64,000 nt of DNA from Enterobacter sp. JUb54 (GCF_014298075.1 NZ_CP060418.1:3224001-3288000); one strand, 5' to 3'; shown: positions 38,335 through 47,616, numbered from the stretch's first letter. A program made the numbers and translations. The notes: a model not told the origin generated them from the sequence alone.

Positions 38335-39963
38335 ATGCAACTAAGCAATGAAACACCCATCAATCACGTTTCGTTCTTTTCTAAAAAGCGAATAATAGCC
38401 AAACCCGGGTTTAACCGATGGCTGGTTCCTCCCGCGGCCCTGGCTATTCACCTGTGCATCGGTATGGCCTATGGTTTTTCAGTATTCTGGCTACCGATGT
38501 CTAATTTGATCGGAAAGACTTGTGCTCCGGAGTCCTCAGTCTGGCAGCAGCTCTTCACGACAACCTGCGACTGGCGAATTTCCCTGCTTGGCTGGACCTA
38601 CACGCTGTTCTTTATCTTCCTGGGATGCTCTGCCGCACTTTGGGGGCAGTGGCTGGAAAAAGTCGGCCCTCGCAAGGTCGGCATGGTAGCCACATTTTCG
38701 TGGTGCGGAGGATTGCTACTGGCCGCGCTTGCCATCAATCAGCACCAGCTTTGGCTTTTATGGCTAGGTGCCGGGGCTATCGGCGGAATTGGGCTAGGGC
38801 TGGGTTACATTTCCCCCGTCTCTACGCTGTTACGCTGGTTTCCCGATAAGCGAGGGATGGCTGCAGGAATGGCCATCATGGGATTTGGTGGTGGCGCAAT
38901 GATTGGCGCCCCGTTTGCCAATAAACTGATGGCCTTTTATGCCGAGGGAGCTGAAAAGGGAGTCTGGCAAACGCTGTTAACGCTGGCGGCCATTTATTTC
39001 ATCTTCATGCTTGCAGGTACGCTCAGCTACCGGCTACCGCCCATGGGCTGGAAACCGAGGGGCTGGCAGCCTTCCCCGACACAATCCGACCTTAATGTGC
39101 ACTATTCCGTTCACGTCAGCGTCGCCTGTAAAACGCGCCAGTTCTGGCTGCTTTGGCTGGTGCTGTGCCTTAATGTCACCGCCGGAATTGGGATTCTGGG
39201 CATGGCATCCCCCATGTTGCAGGAGGTCTTTGCCGGAAAATTGCTGGGTAACGACCTGAGCTGGCAGCAGCTGGACGCCCCCGCGCTCACCAGAGTCGCC
39301 GCCGTAGCCGCGGGTTTTACCGGTCTGCTGAGCTTGTTTAATATCGGAGGGCGCTTCTTCTGGGCCTCGATTTCAGACTATCTGGGAAGGAAAAAGACGT
39401 TCACGCTGTTCTTTGTGCTTGGCGCTATCTTGTATCTATTGACCATATTTGCGGCAAGTTCGAATAGCTTATGGCTGTTTGTGCTGACCTTCTGCATCAT
39501 TATTTCGATGTACGGCGGCGGCTTTGCCACCATCCCGGCCTACCTCGCCGACCAGTTCGGCACACAAATGGTTGGGGCTATTCATGGTCGCCTGCTGACG
39601 GCCTGGTCCGCCGCCGGAATATTTGGCCCGGTCCTCGTCAACTACTTACGCGAATACCAGCTTGCCCAGGGCGTTGCTCCCGCCAGGATTTATGACGTTA
39701 CGCTGTACAGCCTGGCCGCGCTGTTATGCGTTGGCTTTATTTGCAATATCCTGGTGACCCGGGTGCCCGAAAAGTACGCGATGAGCGATGAGGAGCTAAA
39801 ACAGGCCGCCTCAACCTACAAGGTGGATCCCAACACTCCCCTTGAATGGCAGGCGAACCGTTCAAGCTATCCCTGGGCTGTGCTCGCCTGGCTGGTCGTC
39901 ACGGTTCCGCTGCTGTGGGGAATTGCCATCACCCTGCAGCAGAGCATCCATCTTTTCACGTAA
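38335..39963 (+). CDS. OFA-family MFS transporter (oxalate/formate antiporter-like)
   Basis: This 542-residue, 12-segment MFS protein has the OFA-type long loop after segment 1 (LPMSNLIGKTCAPESSVWQQ) before WRISLLGWTYTLF. LGYISPVSTLLRWFPDKRGMA and GGRFFWASISDYLGRKK are typical family stretches. A C-terminal hydrophobic segment follows VPEKYAMSDEELKQA. The substrate is unknown; oxalate, formate or another carboxylate is a guess from the family. It is followed 15 bp later by a small membrane protein gene and occupies the place of creBCD in E. coli. Confidence 0.88.
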   Translation: MQLSNETPINHVSFFSKKRIIAKPGFNRWLVPPAALAIHLCIGMAYGFSVFWLPMSNLIGKTCAPESSVWQQLFTTTCDWRISLLGWTYTLFFIFLGCSAALWGQWLEKVGPRKVGMVATFSWCGGLLLAALAINQHQLWLLWLGAGAIGGIGLGLGYISPVSTLLRWFPDKRGMAAGMAIMGFGGGAMIGAPFANKLMAFYAEGAEKGVWQTLLTLAAIYFIFMLAGTLSYRLPPMGWKPRGWQPSPTQSDLNVHYSVHVSVACKTRQFWLLWLVLCLNVTAGIGILGMASPMLQEVFAGKLLGNDLSWQQLDAPALTRVAAVAAGFTGLLSLFNIGGRFFWASISDYLGRKKTFTLFFVLGAILYLLTIFAASSNSLWLFVLTFCIIISMYGGGFATIPAYLADQFGTQMVGAIHGRLLTAWSAAGIFGPVLVNYLREYQLAQGVAPARIYDVTLYSLAALLCVGFICNILVTRVPEKYAMSDEELKQAASTYKVDPNTPLEWQANRSSYPWAVLAWLVVTVPLLWGIAITLQQSIHLFT

Positions 39964-39978
39964 CAGGAAGAGCTACTG

Positions 39979-40167
39979 TTGCGCGCGTTAACAGTACTGC
40001 TTCTGTCTTTGGCCATCGGCCTGGTGACTCAGCGGACGACCCGGTGGTTTCTGGCATACTTCGCAGAAAGCCGAGAAGACCCGCTGATTGACCTTATACT
40101 GACGCTAACCATCGCCGGCGGTTCGCTGGCGGCAGCGCTGTATATCACGCGCCACTGGCGTCAATGA
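39979..40167 (+). CDS. Small membrane protein partner of the OFA transporter
   Basis: This 62-residue protein starts at TTG with AGGAAG eight bases upstream. Two membrane helices are evident: residues 3-17 ([15 protein letters not shown]) and about 37-56 ([17 protein letters not shown]). A short charged loop ([11 protein letters not shown]) joins them. Similar tiny genes next to OFA transporters are annotated in databases as MFS transporter small subunits. Its end overlaps the convergent creA end by 7 bp. The role is inferred from position only. Confidence 0.7.
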   Translation: MRALTVLLLSLAIGLVTQRTTRWFLAYFAESREDPLIDLILTLTIAGGSLAAALYITRHWRQ

Positions 40168-40643
40168 GCCTCCACGCCCCACGGCATGATCGGCACGGCG
40201 CTGATGGCATTTTTCGGCGAACCGTCGACCACTTTATCCGAATAGCTCATGTAGACCAGCGCATGACGTTTGCTGTCGTAAAAACGGACCACCTGCAGTT
40301 TTTTAAACACCAGAGAAGTACGTTTCTGGAATACCACACTCCCTTCGGATTTGCCGTTTTTGATTTTGTCGTTCAGTTCAATTGGGCCAACCTGCTGGCA
40401 AGAAATTGCCGCATCAGAGGTATCTTCCGCCAGTCCGAGACCGCCCTTAATCCCGCCGGTCTTCGCCCGGCTGATATAGCACGTCACGTTCTGAACATCG
40501 GGATCGTCAAATGCTTCTACGACGATCTTATGATCAGGACCAAAAAATTTGAATACGGTATCCACGGAGCCAATTTGTTCCGCATGAACAACCTGAGACC
40601 CCGCCAGTAACAGCAGCCCCGCAACTAACTTCTTGTATTTCAT
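40161..40643 (-). CDS. creA: CreA family periplasmic protein
   Basis: This 160-residue protein has a signal peptide ([21 protein letters not shown]). The conserved body includes [36 protein letters not shown] and the Cys in [12 protein letters not shown]. Function is not established. In E. coli it is first in creABCD, but creB, creC and creD do not follow here; the convergent OFA gene pair lies in their place. It is divergent from rob. Confidence 0.95.
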   Translation of the reverse strand: MKYKKLVAGLLLLAGSQVVHAEQIGSVDTVFKFFGPDHKIVVEAFDDPDVQNVTCYISRAKTGGIKGGLGLAEDTSDAAISCQQVGPIELNDKIKNGKSEGSVVFQKRTSLVFKKLQVVRFYDSKRHALVYMSYSDKVVDGSPKNAISAVPIMPWGVEAH

Positions 40644-40852
40644 ATTGTTACCATTGTATTAAAATTTCACTAAATAACGATCGTCGACTTAGCAGAAAAT
40701 ATTTAAAGATCACAGCGTTACAAATAAAAGTATAAGTCTCGCCGATAAATCGCATTTATAAGCAAAAAAAACACTGAATGCTAAAAGATCAAAAAATGCT
40801 ATTATCCGCTACCTTAGTAGCAGGCACCTGAGTTTATGGATGAGGACATTTT

Positions 40853-41722
40853 ATGGATCAAGCAGGGATTATTCGCGATCTCCTTAGCTGGCTGGAAGGT
40901 CACCTCGATCAGCCACTTTCACTGGATAATGTGGCAGCCAAGGCGGGTTATTCCAAGTGGCATTTGCAAAGAATGTTTAAGGACGTGACCGGCCATGCCA
41001 TCGGTGCCTATATCCGCGCTCGTCGTTTATCAAAATCCGCGGTCGCCCTGCGCCTGACTGCTCGCCCTATTCTCGACATCGCGCTACAGTATCGCTTTGA
41101 TTCACAACAAACATTCACCCGTGCGTTTAAAAAGCAGTTTTCTTTAACGCCTGCGCTGTATCGTCGCTCGCCGGACTGGAGCTCTTACGGGATGCGCCCG
41201 CCGCTGCGTCTGGGCGAGTTCACCATGCCGAAGCATGAATTCGTCACGCTAAGCAACACGCCGCTGCTGGGCGTAACCCAGAGCTACACCTGCAAGCTGG
41301 AGGAGATCTCCGACTTCCGCAGCCAGATGCGCGTGCAGTTCTGGCGGGATTTCCTCGGCAATGCGCCGTCGATTCCGCCGACGCTATACGGCCTGCATGA
41401 ACCGCGCCCGAGCCTTGAGAAAGACGATGAGCAGGAGGTTTTCTATACCACTGCGCTGACGCCGGAGATGGCCAACGGTCACCTGCAAAACTCCCATCCG
41501 GTCATGCTGGAAGGCGGCGAGTATGTGATGTTCACCTACGAAGGTTTAGGCACCGGATTACAGGATTTCATCCTGACGGTTTACGGCACCTGCATGCCAA
41601 TGCTGAACCTGACCCGTCGCAAAGGTCTGGATATCGAGCGCTTTTTCCCTGAGGATGACAGCCGGGACCAGGAAACGCCGATTCAACTGCGTTGTGAATA
41701 CCTGATCCCGATTCGTCGTTAA
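40853..41722 (+). CDS. rob: Right-origin-binding AraC-family regulator Rob
   Basis: This 289-residue activator of the mar/sox/rob regulon covers drug, solvent and superoxide resistance. The N-terminal AraC DNA-binding domain has two HTHs (LDNVAAKAGYSKWHLQRMFK and ILDIALQYRFDSQQTFTRAF). A GyrI-like effector domain covers 120-289 and binds bile salts and fatty acids in E. coli. Its length equals E. coli Rob. The stop codon overlaps the convergent gpmB stop. Confidence 0.98.
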   Translation: MDQAGIIRDLLSWLEGHLDQPLSLDNVAAKAGYSKWHLQRMFKDVTGHAIGAYIRARRLSKSAVALRLTARPILDIALQYRFDSQQTFTRAFKKQFSLTPALYRRSPDWSSYGMRPPLRLGEFTMPKHEFVTLSNTPLLGVTQSYTCKLEEISDFRSQMRVQFWRDFLGNAPSIPPTLYGLHEPRPSLEKDDEQEVFYTTALTPEMANGHLQNSHPVMLEGGEYVMFTYEGLGTGLQDFILTVYGTCMPMLNLTRRKGLDIERFFPEDDSRDQETPIQLRCEYLIPIRR

Positions 41723-42366
41723 CGCTGCAGTTCATCCATGGCGGGGGCGTCAAGATGCGAAATATCCCCCGCCGTCTCCACCACCCAGCCAGGCGCCAAC
41801 CACAGGCTCTCCTGATAATCCACACGCGAAATAGAGCAGTTACGCAGGCGTAGACGACGCTCTGCATGTGCCGGCAGTCCGAGGATCGTACTCACCAGGC
41901 AGCCCAGCGCAATACCGTGGCTGACCAGCAGCGGACGGCTTCCGGCAGGCAGCTCCAGACAGGCGGCCAGTGCCGCGTGCATACGCTCGCTCAGCTCCTG
42001 CATAGATTCGCCCTGCGGAATGCGACCATCCGGGGTTCCGTCAACCAGACGACGGCGCCATGCCTCTTCTTCCACGCTCAGTGAATCGATATGGCGCTTC
42101 TCAAGCACCCCCATATCCAGTTCACGCAGTCGCGAATCCAGAATGACATCACAACCGCAGGCTTCTGCGATAATTTCAGCCGTCCGGCGCGTACGCCCCA
42201 AATCACTGGCGATGATATGCGTGATGTCCAGCGTTCTGGCGCGCTCGCCGACCTGCCAGGCCTGTCGCTCACCGTGGGGGGTTAACGGGCTGTCTGACTG
42301 CCCCTGAATGCGCCTTTCGGCGTTCCACTGCGTTTCGCCATGGCGAACAAGGTGTACCTGTAACAT
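41719..42366 (-). CDS. gpmB: Histidine phosphatase GpmB (YtjC)
   Basis: This 215-residue protein of the histidine phosphatase superfamily starts [19 protein letters not shown] with catalytic His9; [12 protein letters not shown] holds the second histidine. It is annotated as a phosphoglycerate-mutase homologue, though family members are often phosphatases. The ATG at 42366 was preferred to an upstream start. An ERIC element lies about 70 bp upstream, between it and divergent yjjX. Confidence 0.95.
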   Translation of the reverse strand: MLQVHLVRHGETQWNAERRIQGQSDSPLTPHGERQAWQVGERARTLDITHIIASDLGRTRRTAEIIAEACGCDVILDSRLRELDMGVLEKRHIDSLSVEEEAWRRRLVDGTPDGRIPQGESMQELSERMHAALAACLELPAGSRPLLVSHGIALGCLVSTILGLPAHAERRLRLRNCSISRVDYQESLWLAPGWVVETAGDISHLDAPAMDELQR

Positions 42367-42438
42367 GCTATTTTTCCGTTCTCTGCTCTTCACAATTTCG
42401 GCTGCAGGTCTCTCGCGCTGCAACGAAAACGATTTGGA

Positions 42439-42566
42439 GTATACCCGTCATACTTCAAGCGACATAGGTGTTGGCTGCGCCCGCGCCCCCAGTCACTTAG
42501 CGGTGTAAGCTGCTGGAAATTTGCGGCCTTGCCGCCTTTATGTAACTTGAATTATTTAGGGTATAT
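42439..42566. repeat. ERIC (IRU) element
   Basis: This 128-bp imperfect palindrome has ends GTATACCC...GGGTATAT. Internal blocks CCCGTCATACTTCAAG, TTGGCTGCG, CCCAGTCACTTA, TAAGCTGCTGG and TTGCCGCCTT match the canonical enterobacterial repetitive intergenic consensus closely. It lies between divergent gpmB and yjjX and may carry or interrupt their promoters. Confidence 0.93.
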
Positions 42567-42603
42567 ACTACGACGACGTAAATTTATTCTGAGTCGTTTG
42601 ATT

Positions 42604-43119
42604 ATGCACCATGTTGTCTCAGCTACCACTAATCCCGCCAAAATTCGCGCAATTCAACAGGCTTTTAACGAGATCTTCGGCGAAGGATCCTGCCACATTG
42701 AGTCCGTCTCCGTCGAGAGCGGCGTGCCCGAACAGCCCCTTGGCAATGAGGAAACGCGCGCTGGCGCACGAAACAGGGTCGCCAATGCCCGAACAGCGCA
42801 GCCGAATGCTGACTACTGGGTGGCGATTGAAGCCGGGATCGATGATGGCAGCACGTTCAGCTGGGTCGTTATTGAGGATCGTCATCAGCGCGGGGAAGCG
42901 CGATCGGCAACGTTGCCCTTACCCGCCGTTATTCTGGAAAAAGTGCGCGCTGGCGAAGCGCTAGGACCGGTGATGTCGCAGCAAACCGGCATTGATGAGA
43001 TTGGCCGTAAAGAAGGGGCTATCGGCGTCTTTACCGCGGGTAAACTCACCCGCAGCAGCGTCTATCACCAGGCGGTGGTGCTGGCGCTCAGCCCGTTCCA
43101 TAACCTTATTTACCGCTAG
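42604..43119 (+). CDS. yjjX: Inosine/xanthosine triphosphatase YjjX
   Basis: This 171-residue non-canonical NTPase hydrolyses ITP and XTP. It has the ITPase-like N-terminal [30 protein letters not shown] in the middle and [21 protein letters not shown] 42604 lies 38 bp past the ERIC element. The earlier in-frame start would begin inside the ERIC element and was rejected. The 3' end overlaps trpR by 14 bp (convergent). Confidence 0.95.
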   Translation: MHHVVSATTNPAKIRAIQQAFNEIFGEGSCHIESVSVESGVPEQPLGNEETRAGARNRVANARTAQPNADYWVAIEAGIDDGSTFSWVVIEDRHQRGEARSATLPLPAVILEKVRAGEALGPVMSQQTGIDEIGRKEGAIGVFTAGKLTRSSVYHQAVVLALSPFHNLIYR

Positions 43120-43438
43120 CGTTCAGCAGCGCCTGCTCCAGCCACTGTCGCAGCTCGGGTGGAGCGGATTTTAAGCTGTTAGAACCACGTGTAATGGTGG
43201 CAATCCCGGCGCCAAGTTCGCTTTTCAGCTCCCGCTGGCTCATTTCTCCACGCAGCAGCTCTTCAATGATGCGCACGCGAGTGCCCAGCGCTTCACGCTC
43301 GTCCGGGGTCAGCATCAACTGCAGTAAAGGCAGATGCAGATCGTCGCTGTAGGCCTGCTGAAGCAGGGCGACGAAGCGCAGCCATTCCTGATGACGCTGT
43401 TCGGCCACAGCCGTTGAATAAGGGGATTGTTGGGTCAT
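43106..43438 (-). CDS. trpR: Trp operon repressor
   Basis: This 110-residue homodimeric repressor is activated by tryptophan. The all-helical body contains the [28 protein letters not shown] around residues 66-90 (shown here as separate helices [11 protein letters not shown] and IATITRGSN) and [12 protein letters not shown] just before. The ATG at 43438 was chosen by length (E. coli 108). A TrpR operator lies upstream at 43484-43501, so the gene should be autoregulated. Confidence 0.97.
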   Translation of the reverse strand: MTQQSPYSTAVAEQRHQEWLRFVALLQQAYSDDLHLPLLQLMLTPDEREALGTRVRIIEELLRGEMSQRELKSELGAGIATITRGSNSLKSAPPELRQWLEQALLNASGK

Positions 43439-43457
43439 GTTACGCCGCCTTGTTGGA

Positions 43458-43479
43458 ACAGGCGGCCATGGCCGCCTGT
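43458..43479. other. Perfect 22-bp palindrome in the trpR leader
   Basis: The arms ACAGGCGGCCA / TGGCCGCCTGT are fully self-complementary, with no loop. The sequence is transcribed ahead of trpR, ending 20 bp before its start codon. It can form a strong RNA hairpin or a DNA protein site. Confidence 0.7.
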
Positions 43480-43483
43480 CGGT

Positions 43484-43501
43484 GTACTCACTAACGAGTA
43501 C
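43484..43501. promoter_or_regulatory. TrpR operator at the trpR promoter
   Basis: GTACTCACTAACGAGTAC carries the CTAG-like centre and GTACT/AGTAC arms of trp operators. It lies 46 bp upstream of trpR, as in the autoregulated E. coli gene. Confidence 0.8.
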
Positions 43502-43589
43502 AAAGCATAACATACTCCGCTCAATACTCTATGGATTTCGCGCCATCCACCGGCGGCAGGCCGGGTACATGACGCGAAACCTCAGCGTA

Positions 43590-45527
43590 TCAGTAGCGCT
43601 GCTTCCACTCCGCGTCGCTCAGCATCGGGGCCGTTTGCCCCATGAAGTAACGGTAGTAGGCATCGTAGGACAGCACGTTCTTCACGTAGCCACGGGTTTC
43701 CGAGAACGGAATGCTCTCGACAAACGCCACCGCATCAATGCGCCCGGCGCTGTTGCCCTGCCAGGTGCGTACTCTTCCCGGACCGGCGTTGTAGGCCGCG
43801 GAAGCGTAGATACGGTTATTCCCGAACTGCTTGTAAACATATTGCAGATAGCTGGTACCAATATTGATATTGGTTTCCGGATCCAACAGCTGCGACGGGC
43901 TGCTGTAGCCAGGGATGTTGAACATACTGACCGTATGGGTCGCCGTTCCCGGCATGATTTGCATCAGGCCGCTGGCACCAACCGGTGAACGGACTTTCGG
44001 ATTCCACGCGCTCTCCTGGCGAGCGATCGCCATCGCATAGCTTTGGGGAATATCTTTGCCGCTGACATAACGAGAGAACAGATCGTTGTAGGCCAACGGG
44101 AAGCGCTCTTCCAGTTGATCCCACAGCTTCCCGGCGATCGTCGCCTGAACGCTGAGATCCCACCAGTGCTGATTGAACGCGTAGCGCGCCAGCTGCGCCT
44201 GCTGATCTTTGGTCCGGCTGGTCACCAGGTTCGCCCACTCGCTACGCGCGGTGTTGTCCATATTCCAGTACATCAGCTCACGTACCCTGGCCATTTCCGG
44301 TCCGGATGTCAGTGCGGAGTCGAGATTCGCCGGGGCTTTATCGATGCGGAAGGTGAAATCCTCTCCCAGACGCTGGGCGGCAATCATCGGGTAGAAACCG
44401 CGCTGCTGCATCAATGAATGAAGGATCGCTTTGGCCTCGTCGTCGCGCCCGCGCTCCATCAGCAGATCCGCCTGCCAGTAACGCCACTCATCTTTCTCTT
44501 TCGCATCCATCGGCAAGCGGGCCAGCCAGGTGTTTAATCCATGACGATCCCCGGCCCCCAGCGCCATTCGCACCCGACGCTCCACCAGCGAAGTGGACTG
44601 CGAGCGCATAATGGCATCATCGCGCCAGATAGCCTGCTCTTCGGTAACATCGTTGCCCATCAGACGCCAGGCGACGATATCCCGCAGCTCCTGGGTTTGA
44701 TCGTCATTAAGCTGCTGCGCCTGCACCAACGACGGGATCATCAGGCGGGCGTTTTCAGCATCCTGACGGGCCACGCTGGCAAAGGCCACCGCTGCCATCT
44801 GGCGGGTGAAGTCCGTCGCTCCGGTGGTGCGGGCAAAGGTCATCACCGTATTGGGATCGTTTGCCAGCGCAACAACCGCGGAGGAAATGGTCTGGTATTC
44901 CGGCGGCATCTGCTGCGCCAGTACCCTCACCAGGGCGGTATTGCCGGCCTTCATGGCCAGACGGATACGTTCGAGGTACGCCAGCGGATCCTGCTTCCCG
45001 GAGGAACGCCAGGCGCTAAACAGCGCGTCACAGGCGTTAGGTTGGCTTTTACCGGTCAGCCACAGCGTTTTCGCGCCATCCCAGGCTTCCTGCGTCTGGC
45101 CGACGCTCAGCTTCGCGTAGTAGTAATTACACTGCGCTTCGGTGCTGGTTGGTTTATCGGGACTGAATGCCAGCAGGCCGTTCCAGTCGGCGCGGCGTGC
45201 CAGTTCATTAACGAAGCGTGATTTCAGCGAGCGAGCCGGCGGCAGCGTCGGGTTCGCCTCAATAAAGTTTTTCACCACCAGCGTCGGCTGGTTCATCAAA
45301 TCGTCCGTTATCTGCCGGTATTGCAGATAAGGGTATAGCGGATAGCTCGCCAGCGTAGGCATCAGCTGTTCGACAACGGACATCTGCCGGCTGTCCCACG
45401 CCTGTTTAATTTGAGCATAGCGGTTGCGCTGTTCATCCAGTGAATCCGCATGCACCAGTTGACTGAACGTCAGCAGACTGATGCTGGCCGCCAGAAGACG
45501 CCATGCCATTGTTTTGGCTTTTTCCAC
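43590..45527 (-). CDS. slt: Soluble lytic murein transglycosylase (Slt70)
   Basis: This 645-residue periplasmic enzyme cleaves peptidoglycan to 1,6-anhydromuropeptides. It has a signal peptide (MAWRLLAASISLLTFSQLVHA), then a superhelical U/L domain, then the C-terminal lysozyme-like domain starting at IPQSYAMAIARQESAWNPKV with the catalytic Glu in RQESAW, followed by GASGLMQIMPGTA and SAAYNAGPGRVRTW. Length equals E. coli Slt70. It is upstream of trpR in the same direction and divergent from ettA. Confidence 0.98.
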   Translation of the reverse strand: MEKAKTMAWRLLAASISLLTFSQLVHADSLDEQRNRYAQIKQAWDSRQMSVVEQLMPTLASYPLYPYLQYRQITDDLMNQPTLVVKNFIEANPTLPPARSLKSRFVNELARRADWNGLLAFSPDKPTSTEAQCNYYYAKLSVGQTQEAWDGAKTLWLTGKSQPNACDALFSAWRSSGKQDPLAYLERIRLAMKAGNTALVRVLAQQMPPEYQTISSAVVALANDPNTVMTFARTTGATDFTRQMAAVAFASVARQDAENARLMIPSLVQAQQLNDDQTQELRDIVAWRLMGNDVTEEQAIWRDDAIMRSQSTSLVERRVRMALGAGDRHGLNTWLARLPMDAKEKDEWRYWQADLLMERGRDDEAKAILHSLMQQRGFYPMIAAQRLGEDFTFRIDKAPANLDSALTSGPEMARVRELMYWNMDNTARSEWANLVTSRTKDQQAQLARYAFNQHWWDLSVQATIAGKLWDQLEERFPLAYNDLFSRYVSGKDIPQSYAMAIARQESAWNPKVRSPVGASGLMQIMPGTATHTVSMFNIPGYSSPSQLLDPETNINIGTSYLQYVYKQFGNNRIYASAAYNAGPGRVRTWQGNSAGRIDAVAFVESIPFSETRGYVKNVLSYDAYYRYFMGQTAPMLSDAEWKQRY

Positions 45528-45740
45528 AAGCTCTTCCCCTATTTAAGTACATCTGTTTACATCAGAGCAGCATCGTGCCGCGTGTAAAATATCCCAGTGT
45601 CGCATATAGATATGCTAACCAGACAACGCCAAACGTGCCACGTCCTGGACATTTTTTTACGCTTCTGTGAATCCTATCGCCTCTCTGGGATTACCGTGCG
45701 AAAAAGGCTACACTTCGCCTTTGAAAACTATTCACTACTC

Positions 45741-45864
45741 TACTCAACATCATTCTGACTGCATCAGGGCGGCAACACAGGAATTCCCAGGGAGCATAGC
45801 TCACTATGTGACCGGCGTTTCAGATGTCGCCAACACCGAGGCAGCCTGAAGGATAACGAGTATA
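45741..45864. repeat. Degenerate ERIC-like element in the ettA leader
   Basis: In reverse ERIC orientation, AGGGCGGCAA, GGAATTCCCAGGGAGC, ACTATGTGACCGG, TCGCCAACA, CAGCCTGAAGGATA and CGAGTATA follow each other in the order and spacing of the ERIC consensus. Many bases differ, and the left terminal repeat is worn. It ends 20 bp before the ettA start, so it is probably part of the ettA 5' untranslated region. The 45528-45740 part of the gap holds the divergent slt promoter and nothing else recognisable. Confidence 0.7.
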
Positions 45865-45884
45865 TAAAAGAGGCGAAGTCCAAC

Positions 45885-47552
45885 GTGGCTCAATTCGTTT
45901 ATACCATGCATCGTGTCGGCAAAGTGGTTCCGCCGAAACGTCATATTTTGAAAAATATCTCTCTGAGCTTCTTCCCTGGCGCGAAGATCGGTGTTCTCGG
46001 TCTGAACGGTGCAGGTAAGTCTACCCTGCTACGCATTATGGCCGGCATCGATACCGATATCGAAGGTGAAGCCCGCCCGCAGCCTGGCCTGAAAATTGGC
46101 TATCTGCCGCAGGAGCCGCAGCTGAACCCGGAGCAAACCGTTCGTGAGTCCGTGGAAGAAGCGGTCGCCGAAGTGGTTAACGCGCTGAAAGGGCTGGATG
46201 AGGTGTACGCGAAGTATGCTGAGCCAGATGCCGATTTCGATAAACTCGCCGCGCAACAGGGCAAGTTTGAAGAGATCATTCAGGCTCACGATGGCCATAA
46301 CCTGAACGTTCAGCTGGAGCGTGCGGCCGATGCCCTGCGTCTGCCGGACTGGGATGCGAAAATCGCGACCCTGTCAGGTGGTGAACGCCGCCGCGTGGCG
46401 CTGTGCCGCCTGCTGCTGGAAAAACCAGACATGCTGCTGCTCGACGAACCGACCAACCACCTGGATGCCGAATCCGTGGCCTGGCTGGAACGCTTCCTGC
46501 ACGACTTCGAAGGGACCGTAGTGGCGATTACCCACGACCGTTACTTCCTCGACAACGTCGCCGGCTGGATCCTCGAGCTGGACCGCGGCGAAGGCATTCC
46601 ATGGGAAGGCAACTACTCCTCCTGGCTGGAGCAGAAAGATCAGCGTCTGGCTCAGGAAGCCTCTCAGGAAGCGGCCCGCCGTAAATCCATTGAGAAAGAG
46701 CTGGAGTGGGTACGCCAGGGCGCGAAAGGCCGTCAGTCGAAGGGCAAAGCCCGTCTGGCGCGCTTTGAAGAGCTTAACAACGTGGAATACCAGAAGCGTA
46801 ACGAAACCAACGAACTGTTTATTCCGCCGGGAGCCCGTCTGGGGGATAAAGTCGTTGAAGTCAGCAACCTGCGTAAGTCTTACGGCGACCGCGTGCTGAT
46901 TGACGATCTGACCTTCTCAGTACCGAAGGGCGCGATTGTCGGGATTATCGGGCCGAACGGCGCCGGTAAATCCACGCTGTTCCGCATGATGTCCGGTCAG
47001 GAACAGCCTGATGCCGGTGCTATCACCCTCGGTGAAACCGTGAAGCTGGCGTCCGTCGATCAGTTCCGTGATGCGATGGATAACAGCAAAACCGTGTGGG
47101 AAGAAGTCTCCGGCGGTCTGGATATCATGAAGATTGGCAACACCGAGATGCCAAGCCGCGCCTACGTCGGTCGCTTTAACTTTAAGGGCGTCGATCAGGG
47201 TAAACGCGTGGGCGAACTCTCCGGTGGTGAGCGCGGTCGTCTGCACCTCGCGAAGCTGCTGCAGGTTGGCGGCAACGTGCTGCTGCTCGATGAACCGACC
47301 AACGACCTGGATATCGAAACCCTGCGCGCGTTAGAAAACGCCCTGCTGGAATTCCCGGGCTGTGCCATGGTTATCTCGCACGACCGTTGGTTCCTCGACC
47401 GTATCGCGACCCACATTCTGGATTACCAGGATGAAGGTAAAGTCGAGTTCTTCGAAGGTAACTTTACCGAATACGAAGAGTACAAGAAACGCACTCTCGG
47501 CGCCGATGCGCTGGAGCCAAAGCGAATCAAGTACAAGCGTATCGCGAAGTAA
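45885..47552 (+). CDS. ettA: Energy-dependent translational throttle protein EttA
   Basis: This 555-residue ABC-F ATPase binds the ribosomal E site and gates the first peptide bond according to ATP/ADP ratio. Two ABC domains are present: Walker A GLNGAGKST with LSGGERRRVALC, and GPNGAGKST with LSGGERGRLHLA. The arm insertion in domain 1 and the interdomain linker rich in charged residues (EASQEAARRKSIEKELEWV) identify EttA among ABC-F proteins. The start is GTG at 45885, giving the E. coli N-terminus AQFVYTMHRV. A strong terminator follows at 47555-47587. Confidence 0.98.
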   Translation: MAQFVYTMHRVGKVVPPKRHILKNISLSFFPGAKIGVLGLNGAGKSTLLRIMAGIDTDIEGEARPQPGLKIGYLPQEPQLNPEQTVRESVEEAVAEVVNALKGLDEVYAKYAEPDADFDKLAAQQGKFEEIIQAHDGHNLNVQLERAADALRLPDWDAKIATLSGGERRRVALCRLLLEKPDMLLLDEPTNHLDAESVAWLERFLHDFEGTVVAITHDRYFLDNVAGWILELDRGEGIPWEGNYSSWLEQKDQRLAQEASQEAARRKSIEKELEWVRQGAKGRQSKGKARLARFEELNNVEYQKRNETNELFIPPGARLGDKVVEVSNLRKSYGDRVLIDDLTFSVPKGAIVGIIGPNGAGKSTLFRMMSGQEQPDAGAITLGETVKLASVDQFRDAMDNSKTVWEEVSGGLDIMKIGNTEMPSRAYVGRFNFKGVDQGKRVGELSGGERGRLHLAKLLQVGGNVLLLDEPTNDLDIETLRALENALLEFPGCAMVISHDRWFLDRIATHILDYQDEGKVEFFEGNFTEYEEYKKRTLGADALEPKRIKYKRIAK

Positions 47553-47554
47553 TA

Positions 47555-47587
47555 AAAACGGGTGGCAAATGCCACCCGTTTTTTTTT
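47555..47587. terminator. Rho-independent terminator of ettA
   Basis: AAAACGGGTGGCA / TGCCACCCGTTTT, followed by a run of nine T on the plus strand. The preceding A-run allows reverse-strand function for the convergent nadR too. Confidence 0.92.
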
Positions 47588-47616
47588 CACCCCGACAAGC
47601 GGCTCACGTCGCCCCG

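Noticed and set aside
40868-41721. rob as a newly found AraC-type regulator of the OFA transporter
   Set aside because: The protein matches Rob over its whole length and stands in the usual gpmB-rob-creA context.
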